DNA of 64,000 nucleotides from Methylorubrum extorquens (GCF_024169925.1 NZ_JALJXF010000001.1:2672001-2736000), one strand, 5' to 3'. Positions 23,511-32,900 are shown, counted from the first letter of the stretch. The notes: generated by a model not told the origin, from the letters alone. Numbers and translations are program-made.

Positions 23511-24119
23511 ATGACGAATGTGGGTGAGAGGCAGAAACAGGCGGTGCGCGGCACGCGCTGGACCGTGCTTGCCTGTGCGGGCGTCGTGCTCGGCATGGGC
23601 GGCCTCGCCGCCGTCTCGGCGCCGCTCTACTCCATGTTCTGCAAGGCGACCGGCTTCAACGGCACGCCGCTCGTCGGCGCCGCGCCCTCCGCGCCGACGG
23701 GCGAGGCACTCGCCCCGGTGACCGTCCGTTTCGACACCAACGTGTCGAAGAACCTGTCCTGGCGCTTCCAGCCGGAGCAGTCGCGGGTCGAGGCCGTGCC
23801 CGGCCAGACGGCGACCGTGTTCTTCAAGGTGACGAATACCGGCCCCGCTGCCTCGACCGGCATCGCCGTGTTCAACGTGCAGCCGGACCTAATGGGCAGC
23901 TTCTTCGTCAAGGTGCAGTGCTTCTGCTTCGACGAGCACACGTTGCAGCCGGGCGAATCGGCCGAATTCCCGCTGGTGTTCTACGTCGATCCGGCCCTGC
24001 GCAAGGATCCGGACATCGGCGAACTCTCGGAGATGACGCTGTCCTACACCTACTACCCTTCGAAGAACGGTGCGCCGGTGGCCGAGGTGGCCAAACCCGC
24101 CGCCACGCGCAACTTTTGA
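23511..24119 (+). CDS. ctaG: Cytochrome c oxidase assembly protein CtaG/Cox11 (CuB insertion)
   Basis: A 202-residue copper chaperone anchored by one N-terminal span (TVLACAGVVLGMGGLAAVSA) with a periplasmic Cox11 domain. The copper-binding CFCF motif is in VKVQCFCFDEHTLQPGE, and the further conserved Cys is in LYSMFCKATGFNGT. Known role: insertion of CuB into subunit I. It lies in the operon between the CoxF-like gene and coxC, 145 bases upstream of the latter. Confidence 0.97.
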   Translation: MTNVGERQKQAVRGTRWTVLACAGVVLGMGGLAAVSAPLYSMFCKATGFNGTPLVGAAPSAPTGEALAPVTVRFDTNVSKNLSWRFQPEQSRVEAVPGQTATVFFKVTNTGPAASTGIAVFNVQPDLMGSFFVKVQCFCFDEHTLQPGESAEFPLVFYVDPALRKDPDIGELSEMTLSYTYYPSKNGAPVAEVAKPAATRNF

Positions 24120-24264
24120 GGGTTCAAGCGGCGGGCCAAGCGTGACAATGGCGCGACCGCCGCAGTAGAGGGTTTTCAACCGAGGTCCGGTCCACCGGAC
24201 CTCCAAGGCAACAGGGCCCGGCCGTCAGGCGGTGACGGGCAAGGGCTGAGGGAGAACCATTGCG

Positions 24265-25122
24265 ATGGCCGGGGCGCACGCCAAGAACCACGACTACCAC
24301 ATCATCAACCCGAGCCCGTGGCCGCTGCTGGGCGCGTTCTCCGGGTTCCTGATGGCGTTCGGCGCCGTCTTCTGGATGAAGGGTCTCTCCGCGGGCGGCC
24401 TCGCCATCGGCCCCTACGTGTTCGGCGCCGGCACGCTCGGCGTGCTCTACACCATGCTATCGTGGTGGCGCGACGTCACCCACGAGGCGAATTCCGGCGA
24501 CCACACCCGCGTCGTCCAGCTCCATCACCGCTACGGCATGATCATGTTCATCGCCTCCGAGGTGATGTTCTTCGTGGCGTGGTTCTGGGCCTATTTCGAG
24601 GCCGCGATCTACACCGCCGACCCGATCCAGCCGCAGCGCGTCGAGTTCACCGGCGGCATGTGGCCGCCGAAGGGCATCGAAGCCTTCGACCCCTGGCACC
24701 TGCCGCTCCTCAACACCCTGATCCTGCTCACCTCGGGCACCACCGTGACCTGGGCCCACCACGCCCTGCTGCACGGCGACCGCAAGGGCCTGAAGTACGG
24801 CCTGTGGCTGACCATCATCCTCGGTGTGCTGTTCACCGCCTGCCAAGCCTACGAGTACGCCCACGCCCATTTCGGCTTCTCGGGCTCGATCTACTCGGCG
24901 ACCTTCTTCATGGCGACGGGCTTCCACGGCGCCCACGTCATCATCGGCACGATCTTCCTGGCCGTCTGCCTGCTGCGCACCTACCAGGGTGACTTCACCC
25001 CCAAGCAGCATCTCGGCTTCGAGTTCGCCGCTTGGTACTGGCACTTCGTCGACGTGGTGTGGCTGTTCCTGTTCGCCGCCATCTACGTCTGGGGCGCCGG
25101 CGCCGGCGGCGCGGCCCACTGA
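24265..25122 (+). CDS. coxC: Cytochrome c oxidase subunit III
   Basis: A 285-residue subunit with seven membrane spans. Family segments seen are [18 protein letters not shown] at the N-terminus, [59 protein letters not shown] and [21 protein letters not shown] at the C-terminus. It stabilises the catalytic subunits and supports proton uptake. A clear rho-independent hairpin follows the stop, so transcription of the distal genes may partly stop here. Confidence 0.98.
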   Translation: MAGAHAKNHDYHIINPSPWPLLGAFSGFLMAFGAVFWMKGLSAGGLAIGPYVFGAGTLGVLYTMLSWWRDVTHEANSGDHTRVVQLHHRYGMIMFIASEVMFFVAWFWAYFEAAIYTADPIQPQRVEFTGGMWPPKGIEAFDPWHLPLLNTLILLTSGTTVTWAHHALLHGDRKGLKYGLWLTIILGVLFTACQAYEYAHAHFGFSGSIYSATFFMATGFHGAHVIIGTIFLAVCLLRTYQGDFTPKQHLGFEFAAWYWHFVDVVWLFLFAAIYVWGAGAGGAAH

Positions 25123-25170
25123 CGGGCCAAGCCGACAGCATCCGCCGCCCTGCTTGGGCGGCAACCCTAA

Positions 25171-25194
25171 AGGGCGGCGTGAGCCGCCCTTTTT
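25171..25194 (+). terminator. Rho-independent terminator after coxC
   Basis: AGGGCGGC-GTGA-GCCGCCCT, a perfect 8-bp stem with a GNRA-type loop, is followed by TTTT (part of a run of five T). It lies 49 bases past the coxC stop and before the DUF983 gene. Confidence 0.9.
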
Positions 25195-25248
25195 CACGTG
25201 CGGCGTGCCGTCCGTTACACCATACGGGCGAACAGCGAGGAGCATCCC

Positions 25249-25623
25249 TTGAGCCGAACCGCCACGAATCCGCCCCCCTCCCCGATCGCGACGGGCCTGC
25301 GCGGGCGCTGCCCCGCCTGCGGCGAGGGCCATCTGTTCAAGGGCTTCCTCGCCGTGAAGCCCGCCTGCGAGGCCTGCGGCCAGGACTTCTCCGCGTTCGA
25401 TTCCGCGGACGGTCCGGCCTTCTTCGTGATGTCGATCACCGGCTTCGTCGTCGTCGGCATGGCCCTGTGGATGGAGATCACCTACGAGCCGCCGGTCTGG
25501 GTCCACGCCCTCGTTGCCGGCAGCCTCGCTATAGGCCTGAGCTTGGCTCTGGTGCGCCCGCTCAAGGGGCTGCTCGCGGCAGTCCAGTTCGCCAACAAGG
25601 CCGCGCAGGGGCGCTTCCGCTAG
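25249..25623 (+). CDS. DUF983 membrane protein with zinc-ribbon pair
   Basis: A 124-residue protein. The N-terminal CPACGEGHLFKGFL and CEACGQDF form a four-Cys zinc-ribbon-like site, followed by ADGPAFFVMSITGFVVVGMA and a second span (ALVAGSLAIGLSLALV), the DUF983 pattern. The start is taken as TTG at 25249, supported by GAGGAG eight bases upstream; a longer frame begins before the coxC terminator's end. Its stop directly abuts the SURF1 start. DUF983 genes usually sit in cytochrome oxidase operons; the molecular role is unknown. Confidence 0.85.
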   Translation: MSRTATNPPPSPIATGLRGRCPACGEGHLFKGFLAVKPACEACGQDFSAFDSADGPAFFVMSITGFVVVGMALWMEITYEPPVWVHALVAGSLAIGLSLALVRPLKGLLAAVQFANKAAQGRFR

Positions 25624-26394
25624 ATGGCCGCTTTGTCCTCGACCGAGCGAAGCGCCCGCCTGCGCAGCCTGTGGGGCCTGAGCCTCGCGGTCCTGATCTG
25701 CCTCGCGATCCTGCTCGGTCTCGGCACGTGGCAATTGGCCCGCAAGAGCGAGAAGGAGGCGCTGATCGCCCGCATCGTCGAGCGCTCGCACGCCGAGCCA
25801 CCGGCCGGTCCTCCCCCGTTCGACGAATGGGACGCGAAAGCCGACGAGTTCAGCCGGGTGCAGGCGCGTGGCACCTTCCTGCACGATAAGGAGACCCTGG
25901 TACACGGTCTGGCACCGGGCGAGCCCGGCCGGGCGCTCCAGGGCTTCTACGTCATCACGCCGCTCAAGCGCGACGACGGGACGACCATCCTGATCAACCG
26001 CGGCTTCGTGCCGACCGAGTTGAAGCGCCCCGAGGACCGCGCTGCCGGTCAGGTCGCAGGCGCGGCGACGGTGACCGGCATGCTGCGGGCGAGCGAGACC
26101 CGCACAATGTTCGTGCCGGAATCCGACCCGAAGCGCGATGCGTGGTTCACCCGCGACATCCCCGGCATCAGCGCCGCCCGCAATCTCACGAATGTCGCCC
26201 CTTACCTGATCGAGGCGGACGGGACGGCAAACCCCGGTGGCTGGCCCCGCGGCGGACAGCTTCGGGTCGATCTGCCGAACAACCACCTGCAATACGCCTT
26301 CACGTGGTTCGGCATCGCCGCCTGCCTGATCGGCGTCTTTTCCGTTTTCGCGTGGCGGCGGTTGCATGATCCGGCGGAGCCGAAGGCCGGCTGA
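25624..26394 (+). CDS. SURF1 family cytochrome oxidase assembly protein
   Basis: A 256-residue protein with two terminal membrane spans (about residues 17-37 and 219-238) and a periplasmic loop, the SURF1 layout. Family segments are LGTWQLARKSEKEALIARI, FYVITPLKRDDGTTILINRGFVP and NNHLQYAFTWFGIAACLIGVF near the C-terminus. Known role: helps heme A insertion into subunit I of aa3 oxidases. The ATG directly follows the DUF983 stop. Confidence 0.95.
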   Translation: MAALSSTERSARLRSLWGLSLAVLICLAILLGLGTWQLARKSEKEALIARIVERSHAEPPAGPPPFDEWDAKADEFSRVQARGTFLHDKETLVHGLAPGEPGRALQGFYVITPLKRDDGTTILINRGFVPTELKRPEDRAAGQVAGAATVTGMLRASETRTMFVPESDPKRDAWFTRDIPGISAARNLTNVAPYLIEADGTANPGGWPRGGQLRVDLPNNHLQYAFTWFGIAACLIGVFSVFAWRRLHDPAEPKAG

Positions 26395-26477
26395 CGGCGT
26401 TGGCCCGCGTGATGCCGAAGGTCCGGCAGCACGCGCGGGAAGAGCCTCCCGCGGTGAGATCCGCGGAGTGCCCTTCG

Positions 26478-26906
26478 ATGCGCACCGTTTTCAGCCTTCT
26501 CTTCCTCGTTCTGACCGGCGCTGCGGCCCAGGCCGACGACGCGGCCCGCAATGCCGCCCGCGCCACCATCGACCGGCAGATCGAGGCCTTCCGCCGCAAC
26601 GACGCGGCGGGCGCCTACGCCGAAGCCGCACCGCAGATCCGCAACCTGTTTCCCTCGGCCGAGACCTTCATCGCCATGGTGGCGAAGGGCTACGCCCCGG
26701 TCCTACGGCCGCGCAGCTATCGCTTCGAAACGATGCGGGAGATGAGCGAGGACGAGATCGCTCAAGGCGAGATTACTCAAGGACTGAGCCTCCAGGACGA
26801 GGCCGGCCTCGATTGGGTGGCGCTCTACACGCTGCAGCGTCAGGCCGACGGCCAGTGGCGCATCACCGGGTGCCAGTTGAAGAAGGCGCCGGGGGAGAAG
26901 GTTTGA
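26478..26906 (+). CDS. Secreted DUF4864 protein
   Basis: A 142-residue protein with a signal peptide (TVFSLLFLVLTGAAAQAD). The mature part starts RATIDRQIEAFRRNDAAGAYAEAAPQ and ends YTLQRQADGQWRITGCQLKK, an NTF2/SnoaL-like pattern that I assign to DUF4864. ATG at 26478 is chosen because the signal peptide starts there. It lies between SURF1 and thrC on the same strand. The function is unknown; periplasmic location is inferred from the signal. Confidence 0.8.
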   Translation: MRTVFSLLFLVLTGAAAQADDAARNAARATIDRQIEAFRRNDAAGAYAEAAPQIRNLFPSAETFIAMVAKGYAPVLRPRSYRFETMREMSEDEIAQGEITQGLSLQDEAGLDWVALYTLQRQADGQWRITGCQLKKAPGEKV

Positions 26907-26991
26907 CGCCGCCGATGTAAGAAACCGATCCGGCCCCGCTTCGACACGGCCGAATCGATCGTGTAGAGGGAGCGCCTTCCCGGAGGCATCC

Positions 26992-28404
26992 TTGCTGCAC
27001 GTCTCGACCCGCGGCGCCGCCGCGCCCTTGAGCTTTTCCGATGCGCTGCTCGCCGGCCTCGCCCGCGACGGCGGTCTCTACGTGCCCGAGAGCTGGCCGC
27101 AGATCGACCGTGCGGAGATCGCGGGCTTTGCCGGCATGCGCTACGCCGAGGTGGCCAAGCGTGTGCTGCGCCCGCTCATCGACGGCGAGATTCCGGACGA
27201 CGCGCTCGACGGGATGATCGAGGCGGCCTACGCCACCTTCCGCCATCCGGCGATCTGCCCGCTCACCCAGATCGACGACAACCTGTTCCTGATGGAGCTG
27301 TTTCACGGGCCGACGCTCGCGTTCAAGGACGTAGCGATGCAGCTCCTCGGGCGGCTGATGGATTACGTTCTGCGCCAGAAGGGCGGCCGCGCCACCATCG
27401 TCGGCGCGACTTCGGGCGATACGGGCAGTGCCGCGGTCGAGGCCTTCAAGGGTCTCGATCAGGTCGACGTGTTCATCCTGTTTCCGCACGGCCGTGTCTC
27501 GGAGGTGCAGCGCCGGCAGATGACCACGGTCAACGCGCCGAACGTCCACGCGCTCGCCATCGACGGCAATTTCGACGATTGCCAGAACATCGTGAAGGCC
27601 ATGTTCCAGCACGGCGACTTCGCCGACCGGGTGAAGCTCTCGGGCGTCAACTCGATCAATTGGGCCCGCGTTGCCGCGCAGACCGTCTACTACTTCACGA
27701 GCGCCGTGGCGCTCGGCGCCCCGCACCGAAAGGTGTCGTTCGCCGTGCCGACCGGCAATTTCGGCGACATCCTCGCCGGCTGGGTTGCCAAGCGGATGGG
27801 CCTGCCGATCGAGCGGCTGATGATCGGCACCAACGCCAACGACATCCTGGCCCGCACCCTGGAGCACGGGGCCTACGAGCCCCGCGGCGTGCAGCCAACG
27901 ACCTCGCCCTCCATGGACATCCAGATCTCCTCGAACTTCGAGCGTCTGCTGTTCGAGGCGTTGGGCCGCGATGCTTCCGCGCTCGGCCGCCTGATGGCGG
28001 GTCTGAAGCAGTCGGGCGGGTTCTCGCTCAGCCCCGAGGTGCTGGGAACCGTACGCGACGAGTTCGACGCGACCGCCGTGCGCGAGCCCGACGTGGTGGA
28101 CGAGATCGCCGGCACCTATCGCAAGACCGGCCTCGTGCTCGATCCCCACAGCGCCATCGGCGTGCGCGCCGCCCGCCGGCTCTTGGAGAAGGATCCGGCC
28201 ACCCCGGTCGTGGCGCTGGCCACCGCGCACCCCGCCAAATTCCCGGATGCGGTCTCCCAGGCGACCGGTGGCGGGCGCCCGGCGCTGCCGCCCCACCTCG
28301 CCGAACTGATGACCCGGCCGGAGACGGTGGCGAACCTCGCGGGCGATCAGGCCGCGATCGAGCGCTACATCACCGAACACGCCCGCATCACGCGCGGCGC
28401 TTGA
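26992..28404 (+). CDS. thrC: Threonine synthase
   Basis: A 470-residue PLP enzyme that converts O-phosphohomoserine to threonine. It has the long-form N-terminus YVPESWPQIDRAEIAGFAG, the PLP Lys in HGPTLAFKDVAMQLLGRLMD, the phosphate-binding loop GATSGDTGSAAVEAFKG, and NFDDCQNIVKAMF, NSINWARVAAQTVYYF and VPTGNFGDILAGWVAKRMG. The start is TTG at 26992, supported by GGAGG at the expected distance; no ATG fits. Linkage of thrC to the oxidase operon and an M16 peptidase gene is typical of alphaproteobacteria. Confidence 0.96.
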   Translation: MLHVSTRGAAAPLSFSDALLAGLARDGGLYVPESWPQIDRAEIAGFAGMRYAEVAKRVLRPLIDGEIPDDALDGMIEAAYATFRHPAICPLTQIDDNLFLMELFHGPTLAFKDVAMQLLGRLMDYVLRQKGGRATIVGATSGDTGSAAVEAFKGLDQVDVFILFPHGRVSEVQRRQMTTVNAPNVHALAIDGNFDDCQNIVKAMFQHGDFADRVKLSGVNSINWARVAAQTVYYFTSAVALGAPHRKVSFAVPTGNFGDILAGWVAKRMGLPIERLMIGTNANDILARTLEHGAYEPRGVQPTTSPSMDIQISSNFERLLFEALGRDASALGRLMAGLKQSGGFSLSPEVLGTVRDEFDATAVREPDVVDEIAGTYRKTGLVLDPHSAIGVRAARRLLEKDPATPVVALATAHPAKFPDAVSQATGGGRPALPPHLAELMTRPETVANLAGDQAAIERYITEHARITRGA

Positions 28405-28596
28405 GTGGCCTCACCAAACGTCCCGGCCCCGACCGTCGCCGTTTCGGCTGCGGCGGTGCAACGGGCGTTGCGTGAGAGACATTGATACGGAAACGGGGCC
28501 ATCCCGGTCCGACAGGGCCGGGGCGATCCCATCGAGCCTGCGCAGTATCCGAGCGGAGACGCGCTCCGCATGACGCAGGGATCGATCGGAGTTTGC

Positions 28597-29892
28597 ATGA
28601 ACCAGCATTTCTCGACCTTCGGCGCCTCGCCCGGCCTCACCGTCAGCCGGCTCGATAACGGCCTGACCGTCGCCACCGAGACGATCCCCGGCGTTGCCAC
28701 CGCCACGCTCGGCGTCTGGGTCGGGGCGGGCTCGCGGCACGAGCGGCCGGACGAGCACGGGCTCAGCCACCTGATCGAGCACATGGCCTTCAAGGGCACG
28801 GCGACGCGCTCGGCCCGGAAGATCGCCGAGGATATCGAGAATGTCGGCGGCGAGATCAACGCCGCCACCAGCACCGAGAGCACGAGCTACACCGCGCGGG
28901 TGCTCGGCGAGGATGCGGGCGTGGCCCTCGACGTGCTCGGCGACATTCTCACCCGCTCGGTCTTCGACGCGGGCGAGCTGGCCCGCGAGAAGGGCGTCAT
29001 CCTTCAGGAATACGCGGCGGTCGAAGATACGCCCGACGACGTCGTCTACGACGCCTTCATCGAGACGGCCTTCCCCGACCAGCCGATCGGCCGGCCGATC
29101 CTGGGCCGGCCCGAGACGATCCAGAGCTTCGACCGTGCCGCGATCGAGGCCTACATCGCCCGCGAATACGTGCCCGAGCGCATGGTGCTCGCCGCCGCCG
29201 GCGCGGTGGAACATGCCGAGATCGTGGAGGCGGCCGAGCGCCATTTCGGCGCCCTGAAGCCCGTCGCGGCACCTCCGGCCGTGCCCGGCCTCTACGGCGG
29301 CGGCGAGCGGCGGATGCAGAAGCGGCTCGAACAGGCCAATCTCGTCCTCGGCCTGCCCGGCCTCTCCTTCCGAGACGACGGCTACTACGCGCTTCATCTG
29401 TTCTCGCAGGTGCTCGGCGGCGGGCTGACCTCGCGGCTCTGGCACGAGGTGCGCGAGACCCGCGGCCTCGCCTACGACATCCAGGCCTTCCACTGGCCCT
29501 TCAACGATTGCGGCCTGTTCGGCATCGGCGCCGGCACCTCGGGTGCGGATCTGGCCGAACTCGTCGATGTCACCATCGCCACCACCCGCGAGGCGGCGGA
29601 GCGGCTCGACGCGGCCGAACTCGCCCGTGCCAAGGCCCAGCTCAAGGTTTCCCTGCTCACTGCCCTCGAGACGCCGGGCGGTCGCATCGAGCGCAACGCC
29701 CGCCAGCTTCTTGCCTGGGGCCGGGTGATCCCGCCGCAGGAATTGATCGCCAAGGTCGATGCGGTCGAGGTCGAGCATGTGCGCGCGGCCGGCCGCGCTC
29801 TGCTGCGCGGCGCCCCGACCCTGGCCGCCATCGGCCCGGTGAAGGGCTTGCCGTCGCTGGCGCGTGTCGCGTCGGCCCTTCAGACGGCCTGA
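28597..29892 (+). CDS. M16 family zinc peptidase (mitochondrial processing peptidase-like)
   Basis: A 431-residue metallopeptidase with the inverted zinc motif HLIEH in GLSHLIEHMAFKGTATRSA (about residue 55) and the downstream Glu-rich helix EDIENVGGEINAATSTES. Further segments are VILQEYAAVEDTPDD and the glycine-rich GGGLTSRLWHEVRETRGLAY. The length and single-HxxEH layout match the bacterial relatives of the mitochondrial processing peptidase beta subunit. ATG at 28597 has CGGAG six bases upstream and is preferred to ATG 28570. It probably acts in the cytosol on oligopeptides; no signal peptide is seen. It follows thrC. Confidence 0.93.
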   Translation: MNQHFSTFGASPGLTVSRLDNGLTVATETIPGVATATLGVWVGAGSRHERPDEHGLSHLIEHMAFKGTATRSARKIAEDIENVGGEINAATSTESTSYTARVLGEDAGVALDVLGDILTRSVFDAGELAREKGVILQEYAAVEDTPDDVVYDAFIETAFPDQPIGRPILGRPETIQSFDRAAIEAYIAREYVPERMVLAAAGAVEHAEIVEAAERHFGALKPVAAPPAVPGLYGGGERRMQKRLEQANLVLGLPGLSFRDDGYYALHLFSQVLGGGLTSRLWHEVRETRGLAYDIQAFHWPFNDCGLFGIGAGTSGADLAELVDVTIATTREAAERLDAAELARAKAQLKVSLLTALETPGGRIERNARQLLAWGRVIPPQELIAKVDAVEVEHVRAAGRALLRGAPTLAAIGPVKGLPSLARVASALQTA

Positions 29893-29972
29893 CGCCGCCC
29901 TACCTCAGAGTTGTGAAGTCCGGTGCCCCGGAGGGCGCCGGACCCCGATCCCGTCGATAAAAACCACCCGCC

Positions 29973-30119
29973 ATGAACCCCGTCGCCGTCGCGACCATGC
30001 TCGGCATCGCCCTCGGCTTCTTCGGTCTGCTCGCCTATGCGCTGACCGTGGGCGAGGCGTGGCTGCTCGCCATCCTCGCCATCGTTGCCATTGCGCTGTT
30101 CGTGCGCTGGGGGGAGTAG
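29973..30119 (+). CDS. Small membrane protein (48 aa)
   Basis: A 48-residue, almost wholly hydrophobic protein starting MNPVAVATMLGIALGFFG, with two short potential spans separated by TVGEAW and ending LFVRWGE. It lies 80 bases after the M16 peptidase gene on the same strand. I do not recognise the family. Codon use (GC-rich third positions) is like the neighbours. It could be a regulator or subunit of an envelope complex; nothing in the sequence decides. Confidence 0.55.
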   Translation: MNPVAVATMLGIALGFFGLLAYALTVGEAWLLAILAIVAIALFVRWGE

Positions 30120-30156
30120 GCGTCGCCGCGTGGGCCTCTTCTCGGTTTGAACGCGG

Positions 30157-30189
30157 CCACCCCCCTTGCCGCGTGCGGTGAGAGGGGTG
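30157..30189. repeat. Degenerate copy of a GC palindrome family
   Basis: ACCCCCCTTGCCGCGTGCGGTGAGAGGGGT-like palindrome between convergent genes. It resembles the CCCTCTCCCCGCGTGCGGGGAGAGGG units at 49156-49230 and may also act as a bidirectional terminator here. Confidence 0.45.
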
Positions 30190-30220
30190 CGCTGCGCCGA
30201 AGCGATACTCGGAAGCGGCG

Positions 30221-31525
30221 TTACTTTTCCTCCAGCGCCGGTCCCCGCGTCGCATCGGCCCCCTGCCCCGTCCCCGCGAGCGGTCCGACCGTGACGGGCT
30301 GGCCGGAGCGGGCCGCCGCGTAGATCGCTTCCATCAGGATCATGTCCTGCAAGCCCTCCTCGCCGGGCGTGCGGGGGCGGCGGTCGGCCAGGATGCACTC
30401 GGCCATGTGATCGAGTTCGAGCGCGAACTGGTTCTTGGGCGTCAGCACCGGCTCGTCGCGTTGGACGTGGCTGCCCTCGCGGTGGGCGATGGTGAGACGC
30501 TGGCCGCGATAGGCGAAGGCGTTGTGCAGATCGAGCGAGCCGCCCGTCGTGTGGACCCGCAATTCGCGGCTCTCGTGGACGCCGTAGCTCGTGCCGCATT
30601 GCGCGATCACGCCGGAGGGGAAGCGGAGCGTGAAGGCGACGCTCTCCTCGACCTCCTTGAAGCGCGGATCGTTCTCGGGCGTGACGATCTGCGCCTGGAT
30701 CGAGACCGGCTCCTCGCCGAGCAGCGCCCGCACGCCGTTGAGGCAATAGAGGCCGATATCCGGCAGCGCCCCGCCGCCCGCGAGCGCCTTGCGCAGGCGC
30801 CACTGCTCGGGCAGCGCCGTGGTCTGTCCGTTGAAGGCTTCGACCATCTTCACCCGCCCGAACTCGCCCGAGCGGGCGAGCCGCGCCACCTCGCGGTTGA
30901 ACGGCTCGTACTGGCAGCGATAGGCGATCATCAGCTTGACGCCGGCCTTGTGGCAGGCCTCGATCATCTCCTGCGCTTCGGCCGATGTGTTTGCCATCGG
31001 CTTCTCGCACAGCACGTGCTTGCCCGCGCCCGCGGCGGCCAGCACGTTGTCCCGGTGCAAGCCGTTCGGCGTGACGATGTAGACCGCCTTGACCGCGGGG
31101 TTGGCCTTCAGCCGGTCCCACTGGTCGTAGGCATAGATCGCGTCCGCGGGGATGCCGTACTGCGCCGCCGTGAGCCCGGCTTTCTCGGGCGAGCCCGACA
31201 TCAGCGCGACGACCTTCGCTTTCTTGGCTTCACCGAAGGCCGGAAGGATTTCCTCCAGGCTCAGGCGCCCGAGCCCGACGATGGCGAAGCCGACCCGCTC
31301 GGACGGAGGCATCGGCGCGGGCGGCGGCGGGGGCGGCGCGTCGCCGGAATCGCGCCAGTTCGGGAAGGCGATCCGGTCGCCCTGAACCGCACCGGTATCG
31401 GCCGGCACCGAGGGAGCCGGTGCGCCGGCGGCCCGCGCACCCCCGCCGAGGCCGAGGGCCGCGCCGGTCAGGCCGGCGCCGCCCGCGAGAAGGAGGCGCC
31501 GGGACAGTTGGAGGTCGTCGCTCAT
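30221..31525 (-). CDS. Tat-exported Gfo/Idh/MocA family oxidoreductase
   Basis: A 434-residue protein with a twin-arginine signal (SRRLLLAGGAGLTGAALGLGGG). After a Pro-rich linker comes an NAD(P)-binding Rossmann fold (VGFAIVGLGRLSLEEILPAF), the family motif HVLCEKPMAN (catalytic Lys-Pro) and the C-terminal alpha/beta domain with GALPDIGLYCLNGVR (about residue 240). This layout, including export with bound cofactor through Tat, resembles Zymomonas glucose-fructose oxidoreductase, though substrates here are unknown. ATG at 31525 is chosen because the Tat signal starts there. It is 56 bases downstream of the PAP2 gene and probably in its operon. Confidence 0.9.
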   Translation of the reverse strand: MSDDLQLSRRLLLAGGAGLTGAALGLGGGARAAGAPAPSVPADTGAVQGDRIAFPNWRDSGDAPPPPPPAPMPPSERVGFAIVGLGRLSLEEILPAFGEAKKAKVVALMSGSPEKAGLTAAQYGIPADAIYAYDQWDRLKANPAVKAVYIVTPNGLHRDNVLAAAGAGKHVLCEKPMANTSAEAQEMIEACHKAGVKLMIAYRCQYEPFNREVARLARSGEFGRVKMVEAFNGQTTALPEQWRLRKALAGGGALPDIGLYCLNGVRALLGEEPVSIQAQIVTPENDPRFKEVEESVAFTLRFPSGVIAQCGTSYGVHESRELRVHTTGGSLDLHNAFAYRGQRLTIAHREGSHVQRDEPVLTPKNQFALELDHMAECILADRRPRTPGEEGLQDMILMEAIYAAARSGQPVTVGPLAGTGQGADATRGPALEEK

Positions 31526-31581
31526 GACAGGATTTCCGGCCTTGCTGATCAGGTGCCTTGCGGGCACGAGGCCGGAACGCG

Positions 31582-32385
31582 TCAGCCCGGCGCGGAGGTC
31601 CCTTTGAGCTGGCCGGGACCGGTCGATGCGGGTGTCGGATCGGGATCCTCCACCTCGCCCCGGCGCTGGAGCTGGAGCGCGACGAACCAGCACAGGGCCG
31701 CCCAGGCGGCGCCGACGCACCAGCCCGCCACCACATCGCTCGGCCAATGTACGCCGAGATAGACGCGGCTGATGCCGACCAGCACCGTCATCCCGATGCC
31801 GAGCGCCAGCATCAACGCTTTCACGCTGCGCCGCCGCTCGACGCGGGCGAGCAGGGTCGCGAGCGTGAGGTAGGCGATCGCCGACATCATCGCGTGGCCC
31901 GACGGGAAGCTCGCCGTGAACACCTCCATGCCGTGCGGCACGAGGTCGGGCCGGGGGCGGTGGTAGAACAGCTTGAGCACCGTCGAGACGGCTTCACCGC
32001 CGCCGACGGCGGCCAGCACGAACACCGCGACGCGCCGCCGGCCGGAGAGCGCGAGGTAGATCACCGCCGCCGCCGTGAGGAACACGATGGTGACGACGCT
32101 GCCCCATCCGGTGATGTCGCGCATCGCCTCCTCCAGCCAAGCGGGCCCGAGCGGGTCCGAGAGGTCGGCGGGGTTGCGCAACCCGAGCAGGATCTTGCGG
32201 TCGAGGGCGGCGGTCGATCCTTCGCCGACCTCGCGGGCGAGCGCGAAGAAGCCGTAGCCGAGGGTGCTGACGAGAAGCAGCGAGACCAGCGGCCCGACCT
32301 CGTTGAGGTGAAGCCGCAGCCAGACGGCGGACGAGCCGCGCCAGAGGGCGCCGCCGCCGGTGCGTGCGATACCGGGCAGTCTCAT
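31582..32385 (-). CDS. PAP2 family phosphatase (integral membrane)
   Basis: A 267-residue protein with about six spans. The tripartite acid phosphatase signature is complete: KLFYHRPRP (motif 1), SFPSGHAMMS (motif 2) and SRVYLGVHWPSDVVAGW (motif 3). Substrates in the family are undecaprenyl diphosphate, phosphatidate or other lipid phosphates; the exact one cannot be read. The ATG overlaps the stop of the upstream 2H phosphoesterase gene (ATGA). The C-terminal 25 residues are Pro-rich and cytosolic. Confidence 0.92.
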   Translation of the reverse strand: MRLPGIARTGGGALWRGSSAVWLRLHLNEVGPLVSLLLVSTLGYGFFALAREVGEGSTAALDRKILLGLRNPADLSDPLGPAWLEEAMRDITGWGSVVTIVFLTAAAVIYLALSGRRRVAVFVLAAVGGGEAVSTVLKLFYHRPRPDLVPHGMEVFTASFPSGHAMMSAIAYLTLATLLARVERRRSVKALMLALGIGMTVLVGISRVYLGVHWPSDVVAGWCVGAAWAALCWFVALQLQRRGEVEDPDPTPASTGPGQLKGTSAPG

Positions 32386-32900
32386 GCCGCATCCCCGAAT
32401 GCGATCGTGGCGACCCGCTCCCACGGGCCGCCGAGATAACGCCATAGCAGCACGCCCGGTGCCCGGAAGTGCGAAGGTTCGAAGTCCTGGGCCAGCGCGG
32501 CGTGCAGCGCGCGGGCGGTCTCGGGGGCGACCTTGTTCTGCACGGTGACGTGCGGGCGCCAGCCCTGCCGATCCTGCGCCGTGAGACGATCACGGAACGC
32601 TGCCGCGACCCGCTGGCGGAACGCGGACAACGCGTCCGATTCCAGCGCGTAGGCAACGCCGCGCCCGGTGAAGCGCACGCCCGTCACAGCGACTTCCGGT
32701 GCGGCTTGCGTGCGGGCCAGCGCCGTCACCGTCTCGGCCACGCCCGCCGCCTCCACGCCCGGCAGGTGGTGGAACAGCGTCGCGTGGGCGGGAATGTGGT
32801 TCAGCGCCTCGGGGAAATGCCGCCGCCGCAAACCGTCGAAGGTGGCGAAGGCCGCCTCGTCCATCTGCAGGGTCAGGATCAGCGGGGCGGGCTCGGGCAA
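32382..32900 (-). CDS. 2'-5' RNA ligase/2H phosphoesterase family protein
   Basis: A 172-residue protein with the two HxT/S motifs of the 2H superfamily: HATLFHHL (about residue 39) and HVTVQNK (about residue 116). The sizes and spacing fit the LigT/ThpR-like group, which opens cyclic phosphates or acts as RNA 2',3'-cyclic phosphodiesterase. The physiological substrate is unknown. It is first of a likely three-gene operon with the PAP2 and Gfo/Idh/MocA genes, and divergent from the AlgX-like gene. Confidence 0.85.
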   Translation of the reverse strand: MPEPAPLILTLQMDEAAFATFDGLRRRHFPEALNHIPAHATLFHHLPGVEAAGVAETVTALARTQAAPEVAVTGVRFTGRGVAYALESDALSAFRQRVAAAFRDRLTAQDRQGWRPHVTVQNKVAPETARALHAALAQDFEPSHFRAPGVLLWRYLGGPWERVATIAFGDAA

